Assembly (NCBI GenBank): GCA_964480525.1
Contig: CAYZOV010000009.1
Location: forward strand, 3,405 to 67,404
Direction: 5' to 3'
DNA length: 64,000 bases
Origin: JAAZZIT01 sp964480525
Lineage (GTDB): Bacteria; Bacillota; Clostridia; Oscillospirales; Ruminococcaceae
Position numbers and translations under genes: made by a program. Below the pieces are notes generated by a model. It searched no databases. It saw only the letters and a program-made list of their open reading frames with translations, and was not told where the DNA came from. Shown here piece after piece: positions 34,045 through 41,977 of this stretch. The stretch's first letter is position 1. Each line of letters begins with the position of its first letter.

Positions 34045-35031
34045 ATGATTGAAGTAGTAAATCTTTCAAAGCATTACGGCGATAAAAAGGCTGTGGACAA
34101 TATTTCCTTTAAGGTAAACAGTGGCGAAATTCTGGGATTTTTAGGACCTAACGGCGCCGGAAAATCCACCACGATGAATATTTTGACGGGATATATTTCT
34201 TCTACGGACGGTAAAGCACTTATCGACGGAATCGACATTTTAGAGGACCCTATTAAGGCAAAGGCAAAAATCGGATATCTTCCTGAACTTCCGCCACTTT
34301 ATATGGATATGACGGTTAAGGAATACTTAAACTTTATTTACGATTTGAAAAAGTGCAAATTGCCGAGAAATACGCATTTAAAGGATATTTGCAGGCTTGT
34401 TAAAATTGATAATGTCTACAACAGAATTATCAAAAACCTTTCAAAGGGTTATAAACAGCGTGTGGGTGTAGCGCAGGCGTTGGTGGGAAATCCGCCTGTG
34501 CTTATTCTTGACGAGCCGACGGTTGGTCTTGACCCAAACCAGATTGTGGAAATTCGTGCGCTTATTAAAAAGTTGGGAAAAAGCCACACGGTTATTCTTT
34601 CGTCGCATATTTTGTCCGAAGTTCAGGCGGTTTGCGACAGAATCGTGGTTATAAACAAAGGAAAAATCGTTGCGGACGACACAGCGGAAAACCTCTCGAA
34701 ATCTCTTTCGGACGACCACAGACTTCTTACGAGAATCGACGGGCCAAAGGACGAAGTTGTAAAACTTGTAAAGTCTATTTCGGGCGTTGAAAACGTGATT
34801 GTAAACACCGAAGTGGAAAACGGCGTTTGGGAATACAGAATCGAAGCAGTAGAGGGCGTTGACGTCAGACGTGAACTGTTTAAACGTCTGGCACAGCGCA
34901 ACTGGTATTTGCTTTCGAGCAGGTCTTATGAACTTTCTCTTGAAGATATCTTCCTCAAACTCACTATGGGTGAGGAAATTTCAAAAAGCGACAGAGAAAA
35001 GCTGTCTAAAAAGCAAGGAGGTAACGACTAA
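34045..35031 (+). CDS. ABC-2-type transporter ATPase, GldA-like
   Basis: 328 residues. ATPase core with Walker A G-P-N-G-A-G-K-S-T-T, signature L-S-K-G-Y-K-Q-R and Walker B L-I-L-D-E-P-T-V-G-L-D. After the core, a C-terminal extension of about 100 residues is typical of GldA/NatA-like subunits. It begins an operon with a GldF-like permease, a GldG-like protein and a DUF4340 protein; its last base overlaps the permease start (TAATG). In Bacteroidetes the Gld proteins support gliding and secretion; in Firmicutes the substrate of this transporter is unknown. Confidence 0.9.
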   Translation: MIEVVNLSKHYGDKKAVDNISFKVNSGEILGFLGPNGAGKSTTMNILTGYISSTDGKALIDGIDILEDPIKAKAKIGYLPELPPLYMDMTVKEYLNFIYDLKKCKLPRNTHLKDICRLVKIDNVYNRIIKNLSKGYKQRVGVAQALVGNPPVLILDEPTVGLDPNQIVEIRALIKKLGKSHTVILSSHILSEVQAVCDRIVVINKGKIVADDTAENLSKSLSDDHRLLTRIDGPKDEVVKLVKSISGVENVIVNTEVENGVWEYRIEAVEGVDVRRELFKRLAQRNWYLLSSRSYELSLEDIFLKLTMGEEISKSDREKLSKKQGGND

Positions 35032-35735
35032 TGGGCGCTATTTTCAGACGTGAATTGCGTGGATATTTTACATCGCCTGTGGGATATATTTTTCTTGGCG
35101 TATTTTACGCAGTATCGGGATTTTTCTTTTATTCATCATCAATAAGCGCAGGTTCGACGGATTTGTCACAGCTTTTTGTATTGCTTTATTTTGCGCTTTT
35201 GCTTTTGGTGCCGATTTTGACAATGCGTAGCTTTTCCGAAGAAAAGAAACAAAAAACCGAACAATGTATCCTCACCGCCCCTGTCAGCCTTTTCGGAATT
35301 GTAATGGGCAAATTCTTGGGTGCGTTTGTGGTGTACCTTATCGGAATTTCCTGCACAGCCGTTTATGCGGTGGTGGTGTCGTTTTTCGCAACCCCTGACT
35401 GGAACGTGGTTTTGGGAAATATTTTGGGGCTTATCCTTTTGGGAGCGTCGTTTATCGCTCTGGGAATTTTGGTTTCGTCCCTGACAGAAAACCAAATGGT
35501 TTCGGCTATTTTAAGTATGGTGCTTATTTTGGCGCTTTACATTTTGCAGGTTGTTGCAAATTATGTGTCCGTTGATTGGATTGCAAAGGTTCTTTCAAGC
35601 GTTGCTTTTTCATACAGATATCAGACCTTCACATCAGGTATTTTGGACCTTTCAAACGTTTTGTTCTTTGTCAGCGCAACAGTAATTTTTATGTTTTTGA
35701 CTGTCAGAGTTTTGGAAAAACGTCGTTGGGGTTAA
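35031..35735 (+). CDS. ABC-2-type permease, GldF-like
   Basis: 234 residues with six predicted membrane helices. It begins F-R-R-E-L-R-G-Y-F-T-S-P-V-G-Y, the typical ABC-2/GldF start, and has a large hydrophobic content. The ATG overlaps the ATPase stop; SD AAGGAGG lies upstream. It works with the ATPase before it and the GldG-like protein after it. Confidence 0.92.
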   Translation: MGAIFRRELRGYFTSPVGYIFLGVFYAVSGFFFYSSSISAGSTDLSQLFVLLYFALLLLVPILTMRSFSEEKKQKTEQCILTAPVSLFGIVMGKFLGAFVVYLIGISCTAVYAVVVSFFATPDWNVVLGNILGLILLGASFIALGILVSSLTENQMVSAILSMVLILALYILQVVANYVSVDWIAKVLSSVAFSYRYQTFTSGILDLSNVLFFVSATVIFMFLTVRVLEKRRWG

Positions 35736-35774
35736 ATATTTGAGAAAAATTTTACAGAAAGAAGGTTTATATAA

Positions 35775-37418
35775 ATGTCTGAAAAAATAAAAGACGAGGC
35801 TTTGGACAAAAAGCCGAAAAAAGAAAAGAAAGATAAGAAAAAGTTTAATTCCAAAAAACTCAAACACGGCGCAATGGCAACGGCGTTTACTTGCGTGTTT
35901 ATTGCCGTAATTGTGCTGGTGAACGTTATTGCGACGGTTATTTTTGACAGATTCCCTATTACTATCGACTTGACGGAAAACAAGATTTATTCAATTTCCG
36001 AAGAAGCGGAAAAGTATGTAAAAAAGATAGACAAAAAAGTAACCGTTACGGTTTTGGCTAAAAAAGATGATTTTGAAAGTTTCGGCGGAGAATATACAAA
36101 ATCAGCGTCGGAACTTTTGGAAAAGTACAGAAAAACAAACTCGAATATCGAGGTCAGATATATCGACTTTTTGTCAAACCCTGACATTATGAGCGATTAT
36201 GCCGACCAGTCGAATTTGGGTTCGTATGATATTATTTTTGAAACATCTTCAAAGGATTCCGACGGAAACGACTTTAAGCGCGTCAAGGTTGTGGGTCTTA
36301 TGGATATGGTAAATCTCAAAGACGAAATTTACGAATACTATACTTCCGCAGGATATGACACTTCGGCGATTGATACAGAAGTTCAGAGCTATGTTGTGGG
36401 ATACGGTCACTCGCAGACGTTCTCGCTTTATAATTCCTACGGTATGTTGGGTACGTCAAATGCCGAAAGTGCGTTTGTTTCGGCGCTTATGACGGTTGCG
36501 GACGACAGTGCGATTACGGTTACGTTCCTTAACACCGACCGAAAAGAAGCGGAACTGACGTACTTTAAATCGCTGTTAAGTGCAAACGGATATATCGTAA
36601 ACGAAATTAACATTACAACGGAAAATATTCCGGAAGAAACAAGCGTTGTGGTTATTCCGGCGCCTAAGCTTGATTATACGTCGGAAGAAATCGAAAAGGT
36701 TGACAAATTCCTTGACAACGACGGAAATCTGAAGAAAAACCTTATTTATATGGCTTCCATTGAACAGGGCGACACCCCGAATCTTGACGAATTTTTGGAA
36801 GAATACGGATTGAAAATCGAAAAAACAATCATTGGCGACGGTCAGAATTATTATGCTAACGACCCGTTTAAAACAATCCAAACTCTGGTGGGCGAATATT
36901 ATCTCAACAGTTTTGACGGCACGTCAAGTTCGTATTATTATGTTCCGTACGCAAGACCTGTAACGGCGCTTTACGAAGAAGAGGGCATGAAAGTTGTGTG
37001 GAAATATCTTGCAACGTCGTCAAAAGCTTATGAAGCCGACACCGAAAACAATACGGTGGAACAAAAGGGTATTTTGTATAGTTTCTGCATAGGCGCAAAA
37101 TGTAAATTCACAACTGACGACGACGGCAACAACATTCAGGATTACAGCCACATTTTGGCGTTTGGTACGGATATGTTCTTCGACGACAGCGTTTTGGCGT
37201 CGCCGCAGTTTAAAAACGGAGATTTGATTATTTCCATGCTTAACGAAATTACGGGCAAAAAGCAGGAACTTGTCCTCAAACCTAAGTCCGTTAATGCAGT
37301 TACGTTTGATATTACGGACAAACAGGCAACCGTGTTGAAATATACGTTTGTATTCATTATCCCGATTATTACTCTCGTAATCGGATTGGTTGTTTACATG
37401 AGAAGAAAGAACAAGTAA
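35775..37418 (+). CDS. GldG-like auxiliary protein (ABC-type uncharacterised transport system)
   Basis: 547 residues. Lys-rich cytoplasmic N-terminus, one helix (about 32-58), a large external domain (T-I-D-L-T-E-N-K-I-Y-S-I-S-E near residue 68, the GldG/Gldg motif), and a C-terminal helix (about 522-542) with a basic tail. It is the extracytoplasmic auxiliary subunit of the GldAF-type transporter and probably binds its substrate. It follows the permease by 39 bp with AGAAAGAAGG upstream. Confidence 0.9.
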   Translation: MSEKIKDEALDKKPKKEKKDKKKFNSKKLKHGAMATAFTCVFIAVIVLVNVIATVIFDRFPITIDLTENKIYSISEEAEKYVKKIDKKVTVTVLAKKDDFESFGGEYTKSASELLEKYRKTNSNIEVRYIDFLSNPDIMSDYADQSNLGSYDIIFETSSKDSDGNDFKRVKVVGLMDMVNLKDEIYEYYTSAGYDTSAIDTEVQSYVVGYGHSQTFSLYNSYGMLGTSNAESAFVSALMTVADDSAITVTFLNTDRKEAELTYFKSLLSANGYIVNEINITTENIPEETSVVVIPAPKLDYTSEEIEKVDKFLDNDGNLKKNLIYMASIEQGDTPNLDEFLEEYGLKIEKTIIGDGQNYYANDPFKTIQTLVGEYYLNSFDGTSSSYYYVPYARPVTALYEEEGMKVVWKYLATSSKAYEADTENNTVEQKGILYSFCIGAKCKFTTDDDGNNIQDYSHILAFGTDMFFDDSVLASPQFKNGDLIISMLNEITGKKQELVLKPKSVNAVTFDITDKQATVLKYTFVFIIPIITLVIGLVVYMRRKNK

Positions 37419-37434
37419 GGAAAGGAGTTTTCTT

Positions 37435-38919
37435 ATGAATTCAAAACTCAAAGGACTTATAATTTGCGGAGTGTGCGTTGTGTGTTTGGGTGTTGTGGCG
37501 GTTGCGTTGTCATTGACCGCAAAAGACGACGACAACAACGACAGCGACAGTTCGTCCCAGACAAATTCAAACGTCACAAAAGAAGAAACGCCTATTGTGG
37601 ATTATGACAAAACACAGGTTAAAAGTATCGAAGTTCACAACGAATACGGCGATTTAACTTTCACACAAACAGCCAGCGGGTCGGAAAGTTGGAAAATCGA
37701 ACAGCTTGACGGTTTAGACCAAAATTCCACTATGACAGGTGCGGCGGCAAAAATTGCGGCAACGCTTTCGTATCTTGAAATTGCGGAAGAAAATGCAACC
37801 GACCTTTCAAAATACGGTCTTGCGGAACCGACGTCTACTTTTACGGTAAGTTATGCGGATATTGACAAAACCGTTAAAACGTTTCTTATCGGCAACGAAA
37901 GCCCGAAAAGCGGTTATTATTATCTTTGCGAAAAGGACAATACGACGGTGTATATCGTCAGCGAAAGCGGTTTGCAGTATTATTTGAGAGAACCCGAATA
38001 TTTTGTAAGCACGTCGCTTCTTGCTACGCCGGCTGACGACGAATGGCCTGAAATTCTGGATTTGATTGTTTGGCGTGAGGACTGGGAGTACGAAGTAAAA
38101 TACAAAAGCGTTGACGAAAGCCAGAGCGTTGTTTCGTCGCAAATAATGTACGAACCTATCACAATGCCGTTGAATATAACTTATTCGTCCGAAATAACTC
38201 ACGGATTGTGGGGACTTAACGCCGAACAGGCTGTTAAGGCTTTTCCGACGGACGAGGACAAGGAAGAATACGGAATTACTAATCCTCATGCAGTTGTAAC
38301 GTTGAAACTTGACACCGACGAAAAGGAAGTTTATACGCTGACTGTGGGAAAACCGATTTATTACGTTGACGACAACGGCAACGACACCGACAGCGTGGCG
38401 GGTTATTACGTTTACTTTGACGGCGTAAAAGGAAAAGACGCTATTTATACGGTGCCAGTTGATGATTTGCCGTGGGCGACATATGCCCCGGAGGACGCTA
38501 TGGCAACCCTTATGACTTCAAATTATATCTACGACGTTGATACAATTACGGTAACACAGGGCGACAAGACGAACATATTTGACCTTATCGGTGAGGGAAC
38601 GGACGCTCCGACGGAAGTTACCCTTGACGGCGAAAAGGTGGACGTGTCAAATTTCAAGAGCTTGTACCAGTATATTATCACCTGCCCGACAACGGAGATT
38701 TATTTTGAACAAACCGACCTTGACCCGTATATGGAAGTGTCTATAAATCTTAAAGACGGCGACAGCGACCTTATGCAGTTTGTGAAACTCACCGACAGAC
38801 GAACCGTTGTGTTCTTAAACGGCAGACCGCAGTTCTTGATTTCCAAAACTTGGACGGAACTTTTGAGCGAAAATATCGACAACCTTAAAAACGGACTGGA
38901 AATTAAGGATTTCGTTTAG
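37435..38919 (+). CDS. DUF4340-family membrane-anchored protein
   Basis: 494 residues. One N-terminal helix (about 7-29), a Ser/Asn/Asp linker, then repeated DUF4340-type beta units: a first with W-K-I-E-Q-L-D-G and L-S-K-Y-G-L-A-E-P-T, and a second with Y-G-I-T-N-P-H-A-V-V-T-L. DUF4340 proteins are regularly coded beside GldG-like transporters; the role is unknown. ATG 37435 follows AAAGGAG. It ends the operon; I see no clear terminator. Confidence 0.85.
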   Translation: MNSKLKGLIICGVCVVCLGVVAVALSLTAKDDDNNDSDSSSQTNSNVTKEETPIVDYDKTQVKSIEVHNEYGDLTFTQTASGSESWKIEQLDGLDQNSTMTGAAAKIAATLSYLEIAEENATDLSKYGLAEPTSTFTVSYADIDKTVKTFLIGNESPKSGYYYLCEKDNTTVYIVSESGLQYYLREPEYFVSTSLLATPADDEWPEILDLIVWREDWEYEVKYKSVDESQSVVSSQIMYEPITMPLNITYSSEITHGLWGLNAEQAVKAFPTDEDKEEYGITNPHAVVTLKLDTDEKEVYTLTVGKPIYYVDDNGNDTDSVAGYYVYFDGVKGKDAIYTVPVDDLPWATYAPEDAMATLMTSNYIYDVDTITVTQGDKTNIFDLIGEGTDAPTEVTLDGEKVDVSNFKSLYQYIITCPTTEIYFEQTDLDPYMEVSINLKDGDSDLMQFVKLTDRRTVVFLNGRPQFLISKTWTELLSENIDNLKNGLEIKDFV

Positions 38920-38989
38920 TCAATTTCGACAAATTTTTCAGAGAGAATATGTTAAAATGACAGAGTTGCAAAATTCTGCAAAAATATGT

Positions 38990-39018
38990 TTGCTTTTTTG
39001 TTGGAAATATGTTAAGAT
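38990..39018 (+). promoter_or_regulatory. Candidate promoter of the 93-residue orphan gene
   Basis: TTGCTT (38990-38995), 17-bp spacer, TAAGAT (39013-39018). It lies 53 bases before the start codon. A similar AATATGTTAAAAT sequence occurs about 70 bp upstream. Confidence 0.55.
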
Positions 39019-39071
39019 AAATGTAAGGATTTTGTAACACGGAGGATTTTTCAGGAAAGGAATGGTGACAT

Positions 39072-39353
39072 ATGGCGGAAAACAAGGCGAATTTTTTCAC
39101 ATATAAAGGGCTTCCGCTTGTGAGAAAAGGAAACGAACTTTATTTCGGCAACATGAGCGACGAGTTCGTTATAAATATGAAAATCGAAGAAACCAAAGAC
39201 GTGGACGGAATGAAAGTTGCGTCCAAAGTAAGGGTTATCAAAATGGCAACCGCAAAGGATTTGCCGTTTGACAAGGTTTTTGTAAAAAACACGGAAAAAT
39301 CAAGCTTGTACGAAGCGCTTGATATCGCGTGCGCATGGCTGGGTAAATATTAA
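39072..39353 (+). CDS. Small hypothetical protein, unrecognised
   Basis: 93 residues, no membrane segment or signal. Predominantly beta with a C-terminal helix (Y-E-A-L-D-I-A-C-A-W-L-G-K-Y). The start reads N-F-F-T-Y-K-G-L-P-L-V-R-K-G-N-E-L-Y-F-G, a compact soluble fold. AAAGGAATGG lies upstream, a promoter candidate precedes it and a clear terminator follows, so it is a real single gene. I know no function for it. Confidence 0.8.
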   Translation: MAENKANFFTYKGLPLVRKGNELYFGNMSDEFVINMKIEETKDVDGMKVASKVRVIKMATAKDLPFDKVFVKNTEKSSLYEALDIACAWLGKY

Positions 39354-39367
39354 AAAACGCAGACAAA

Positions 39368-39405
39368 AAGGGTTTTCCGAAAAAATCGGAAAGCCCTTGT
39401 TTTTT
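39368..39405 (+). terminator. Terminator of the orphan gene
   Basis: AAGGGTTTTCCGA / TCGGAAAGCCCTT stem (one G-U pair), AAAAA loop, then six T. Confidence 0.9.
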
Positions 39406-39443
39406 GTTAAAAAAAGTTTTAGGCAAATGGGGGAAAATAACTA

Positions 39444-39472
39444 TTGACAAAATTATTATAAGGTTTTAAAAT
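39444..39472 (+). promoter_or_regulatory. Promoter of the PAQR gene
   Basis: TTGACA (39444-39449), 17-bp spacer, TAAAAT (39467-39472). Confidence 0.85.
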
Positions 39473-39511
39473 AGAATTAAGTAAAAATGTAATCGGAAAG
39501 GAGAATTTTTA

Positions 39512-40225
39512 ATGAGCGAAAACAAATTGAGAAAGTTTGACGTGCGACAGCAGAGGGGCGAAGAAATCAGAAAAGCCGTGAAAATTTCAAAGAGATATTC
39601 TTTGGGCGAAGAAATTTTCAATGCTGTTTCTCACGGAACGGGAGGTTTGCTTGCGATTGCCGGCACGGTTGTGCTGATTGTTTTGTGTGCGGTTTATTCG
39701 GACGTGTGGGCGGTTGTGTCGTCGTGCATTTACGGAGCCAGCCTGATTATTCTGTACACCATGTCAACGCTGTACCACGCTATTTCAAACGAACGTGCAA
39801 AGAGATTTTTCAGAATAATGGACCACAACACCATTTTCTTTTTGATTGCGGGAACATACACGCCGTTTACGTTGGTCAGCCTTAGAGGAAAAACAGGTTG
39901 GATTTTGTTTTTCGTGGTGTGGATTGCCGCCGCAGTAGGCATAACCCTTAATTCGGTGGATTTGGAAAAATACCGCAAACCGTCGGTGGTTTGTTATGTG
40001 GCAATGGGCTGGGTAATAATTTTCGCCATTAAGCCGATGATTGAAGCAGTTCCGAAAAATTCAATGATTTTCCTTTTGGTGGGTGGAATTTTGTACACGG
40101 TCGGTATAATTTTTTACGCCTTGAAAAAATTGAAATATTTCCATTCGGTTTGGCATTTGTTTACGGTTGCGGGAAGCGTTTTTCATTATTTCTCCGTGCT
40201 GCTTGCAATTGTGGATTTTAAATAA
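39512..40225 (+). CDS. PAQR / hemolysin III family membrane protein (YqfA-like)
   Basis: 237 residues with seven predicted membrane helices. The family histidine motifs are intact: E-I-F-N-A-V-S-H-G-T-G near the first helix, S-T-L-Y-H-A-I-S in the second and Y-F-H-S-V-W-H-L-F in the last, thought to bind zinc; D-H-N-T-I-F-F-L-I-A-G-T-Y-T is also typical. The name hemolysin III reflects early reports in Bacillus cereus; a hydrolase-like role is now favoured. AAAGGAG precedes ATG 39512. Confidence 0.93.
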   Translation: MSENKLRKFDVRQQRGEEIRKAVKISKRYSLGEEIFNAVSHGTGGLLAIAGTVVLIVLCAVYSDVWAVVSSCIYGASLIILYTMSTLYHAISNERAKRFFRIMDHNTIFFLIAGTYTPFTLVSLRGKTGWILFFVVWIAAAVGITLNSVDLEKYRKPSVVCYVAMGWVIIFAIKPMIEAVPKNSMIFLLVGGILYTVGIIFYALKKLKYFHSVWHLFTVAGSVFHYFSVLLAIVDFK

Positions 40226-40291
40226 TAGCTAAATCGTGGGTTTTAAATTTGTACAAAACAACAAAAATTATGCTGTTTGAGTAAAAAACAG

Positions 40292-40320
40292 TAGACAAAA
40301 TTAAGTTTTTAAGTTAAACT
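40292..40320 (+). promoter_or_regulatory. Promoter of the aquaporin gene
   Basis: TAGACA (40292-40297), 17-bp spacer, TAAACT (40315-40320). Confidence 0.65.
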
Positions 40321-40353
40321 AAAACCAGAAAAATATTCAAAGGAGGTCATTTT

Positions 40354-41079
40354 ATGAACACTTTAACAAAAAAGTACATAGCTGAGGTTATCGGAACATT
40401 CATTCTGGTATTTTTCGGCTGTGGAACGGCAATTGTCACAGGCGACATTGTTGCGATTGCGTTGGCGTTTGGTATTTCGATTATCGTAGCTGCGTACACA
40501 GTAGGCACAATTTCGGGAGCGCACCTCAATCCTGCGGTATCGTTTGCAATGTTTTGTGACGGCAAAATGAAAACCAACGAATTTGTGGGATATGTTTTGT
40601 CACAGATTGTGGGTTCGATTCTTGCGTCGGGATTCCTTGCTGTTTTGGTAAAATGCGGTGCATTGGGTATAGGCTGGAACGATGACAAAGAAAAATACAC
40701 AAAACTTAAAAACATTTCGGATTGCGGTTTCGGTGCAAACGGCTTCGGCGACCTTAACTGGTTCGGAGCATTGCTGGTGGAAATTTTGCTGACATTTGTG
40801 TTTGTACTTGTAATTCTTGCTGTAACAGAAAGCAAGGACGAGGGTACGAGAAAGCACGCACCGATTTTCATTGGTATTGCTTTGACGTTTGTACACCTTT
40901 TGGGCATTAACCTCACAGGCACGTCCGTAAACCCTGCACGAAGCATTGGCCCTGCGCTTTTCGCTATCGGAAAAACAGACTGGTCGTCACTCACCCAGCT
41001 TTGGGTATTTATCGTAGGTCCGCTTGTCGGTGCATTTATTGCAGCCCTTGTAAACAGCGTACTTATCAGAAAAAAGTAA
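40354..41079 (+). CDS. MIP-family channel, aquaporin (AqpZ-like)
   Basis: 241 residues with six helices and two half-helices. The two NPA motifs are G-A-H-L-N-P-A-V-S near residue 60 and S-V-N-P-A-R-S-I-G-P-A near residue 193. Serine (not Asp) after the second N-P-A-R favours a water channel over a glycerol facilitator. It is about 15 residues longer than AqpZ because of a loop of charged residues near position 110. AAAGGAGG precedes ATG 40354; single gene with promoter and terminator. Confidence 0.93.
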   Translation: MNTLTKKYIAEVIGTFILVFFGCGTAIVTGDIVAIALAFGISIIVAAYTVGTISGAHLNPAVSFAMFCDGKMKTNEFVGYVLSQIVGSILASGFLAVLVKCGALGIGWNDDKEKYTKLKNISDCGFGANGFGDLNWFGALLVEILLTFVFVLVILAVTESKDEGTRKHAPIFIGIALTFVHLLGINLTGTSVNPARSIGPALFAIGKTDWSSLTQLWVFIVGPLVGAFIAALVNSVLIRKK

Positions 41080-41090
41080 ACTGAAAAACT

Positions 41091-41124
41091 AAAAGTCCCT
41101 GTCAGACGACAGGGACTTTTTTTG
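41091..41124. terminator. Bidirectional terminator between aquaporin and the minus-strand gene
   Basis: Perfect stem AAAAGTCCCTGTC / GACAGGGACTTTT with an AGAC loop, T-rich on both strands. Confidence 0.92.
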
Positions 41125-41146
41125 TAAACACGGTTGATTAAACCGC

Positions 41147-41821
41147 TTATTTTTTTCTTGAACTAAGCTTTTTGATAATTCCACGAATAAAAACAAAAAC
41201 AGCAAGGGCAACGCCGAGTTTTTTCGCAATTTTTTTCAGCTTGTCGGGAGTGGTGGAGAATTTTTTGCCCAAAAGTGAAAATTCCCACTTTTTTTCTTCC
41301 GGAAAACCGCCCTGAAATACAATGTTAGGACGTTGTTTTGCTTTTTCGTCTGCTTCGTCGGAAATAACGTCGTCGTATTCGATTGGATTTTTCGACGGAG
41401 CAATTGTGGCGTATGAGCCCATGACGTTAAATCGGATTGTTGTTTGGGGTTGCGATTCGGTCGTAAACGGTACGCAGAACAAATACCAGCCGTTTTTTAT
41501 AATGGTCGGCATGAAATTTTGACGGTTAAGCTTGTATGTAATGCGTTCCTCCCAATCGTCGCCAAACCAAATTTCAATGTTGCAAACTTCGTCGAAACGG
41601 TCGTTTTCGCCGCCGTTTAGCCAAAAGCAGAATAGGTATTCGCTGTTTTCTTCAAGTGAAAATTCCCCACGAATCGTTGACCAGTTCCAGTTCCAGTCGG
41701 AAATCTGCCACGCCGAAACTTCCTGACCGTCAAAACCCGTTACGGTTTTAATTTCGCCCAGCGTACTGGGAACTTTTTCGTCGATTCTGAAATCTTCCGC
41801 TTTGAAAAGTAGATTTTTCAT
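41147..41821 (-). CDS. Hypothetical protein with C-terminal membrane anchor
   Basis: 224 residues, no signal peptide. The first 150 residues are beta-rich with many Trp and Tyr (W-Q-I-S-D-W-N-W-N-W-S-T and G-D-D-W-E-E-R-I-T-Y), like a carbohydrate-binding-module sandwich though without an assigned family. A linker rich in Asp and Glu follows. The C-terminus has a hydrophobic helix (about 200-213, G-V-A-L-A-V-F-V-F-I-R-G) and a basic end, which suggests a tail-anchored topology with the sandwich inside the cell. AAGGAG precedes ATG 41821. Unknown function. Confidence 0.75.
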   Translation of the reverse strand: MKNLLFKAEDFRIDEKVPSTLGEIKTVTGFDGQEVSAWQISDWNWNWSTIRGEFSLEENSEYLFCFWLNGGENDRFDEVCNIEIWFGDDWEERITYKLNRQNFMPTIIKNGWYLFCVPFTTESQPQTTIRFNVMGSYATIAPSKNPIEYDDVISDEADEKAKQRPNIVFQGGFPEEKKWEFSLLGKKFSTTPDKLKKIAKKLGVALAVFVFIRGIIKKLSSRKK

Positions 41822-41852
41822 AACAACACTCCTTGCAAAATTCTTTAGATAT

Positions 41853-41881
41853 ATTATACCTCTGCTTGTTCAAAATGTCAA
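41853..41881 (-). promoter_or_regulatory. Promoter of the minus-strand hypothetical gene
   Basis: On the minus strand: TTGACA (41876-41881), 17-bp spacer, TATAAT (41853-41858). Confidence 0.88.
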
Positions 41882-41912
41882 CAAAATATTCCGATTTGTC
41901 ACCCGAAAACCC

Positions 41913-41941
41913 TTTACTTAAACAAAAAAATGTGCTAAACT
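41913..41941 (+). promoter_or_regulatory. Promoter of the GH5 gene
   Basis: TTTACT (41913-41918), 17-bp spacer, TAAACT (41936-41941), 37 bases before the start codon. Confidence 0.65.
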
Positions 41942-41977
41942 AGGTTTAAGGATTTTTTATCGACAGGAGAATTATTT

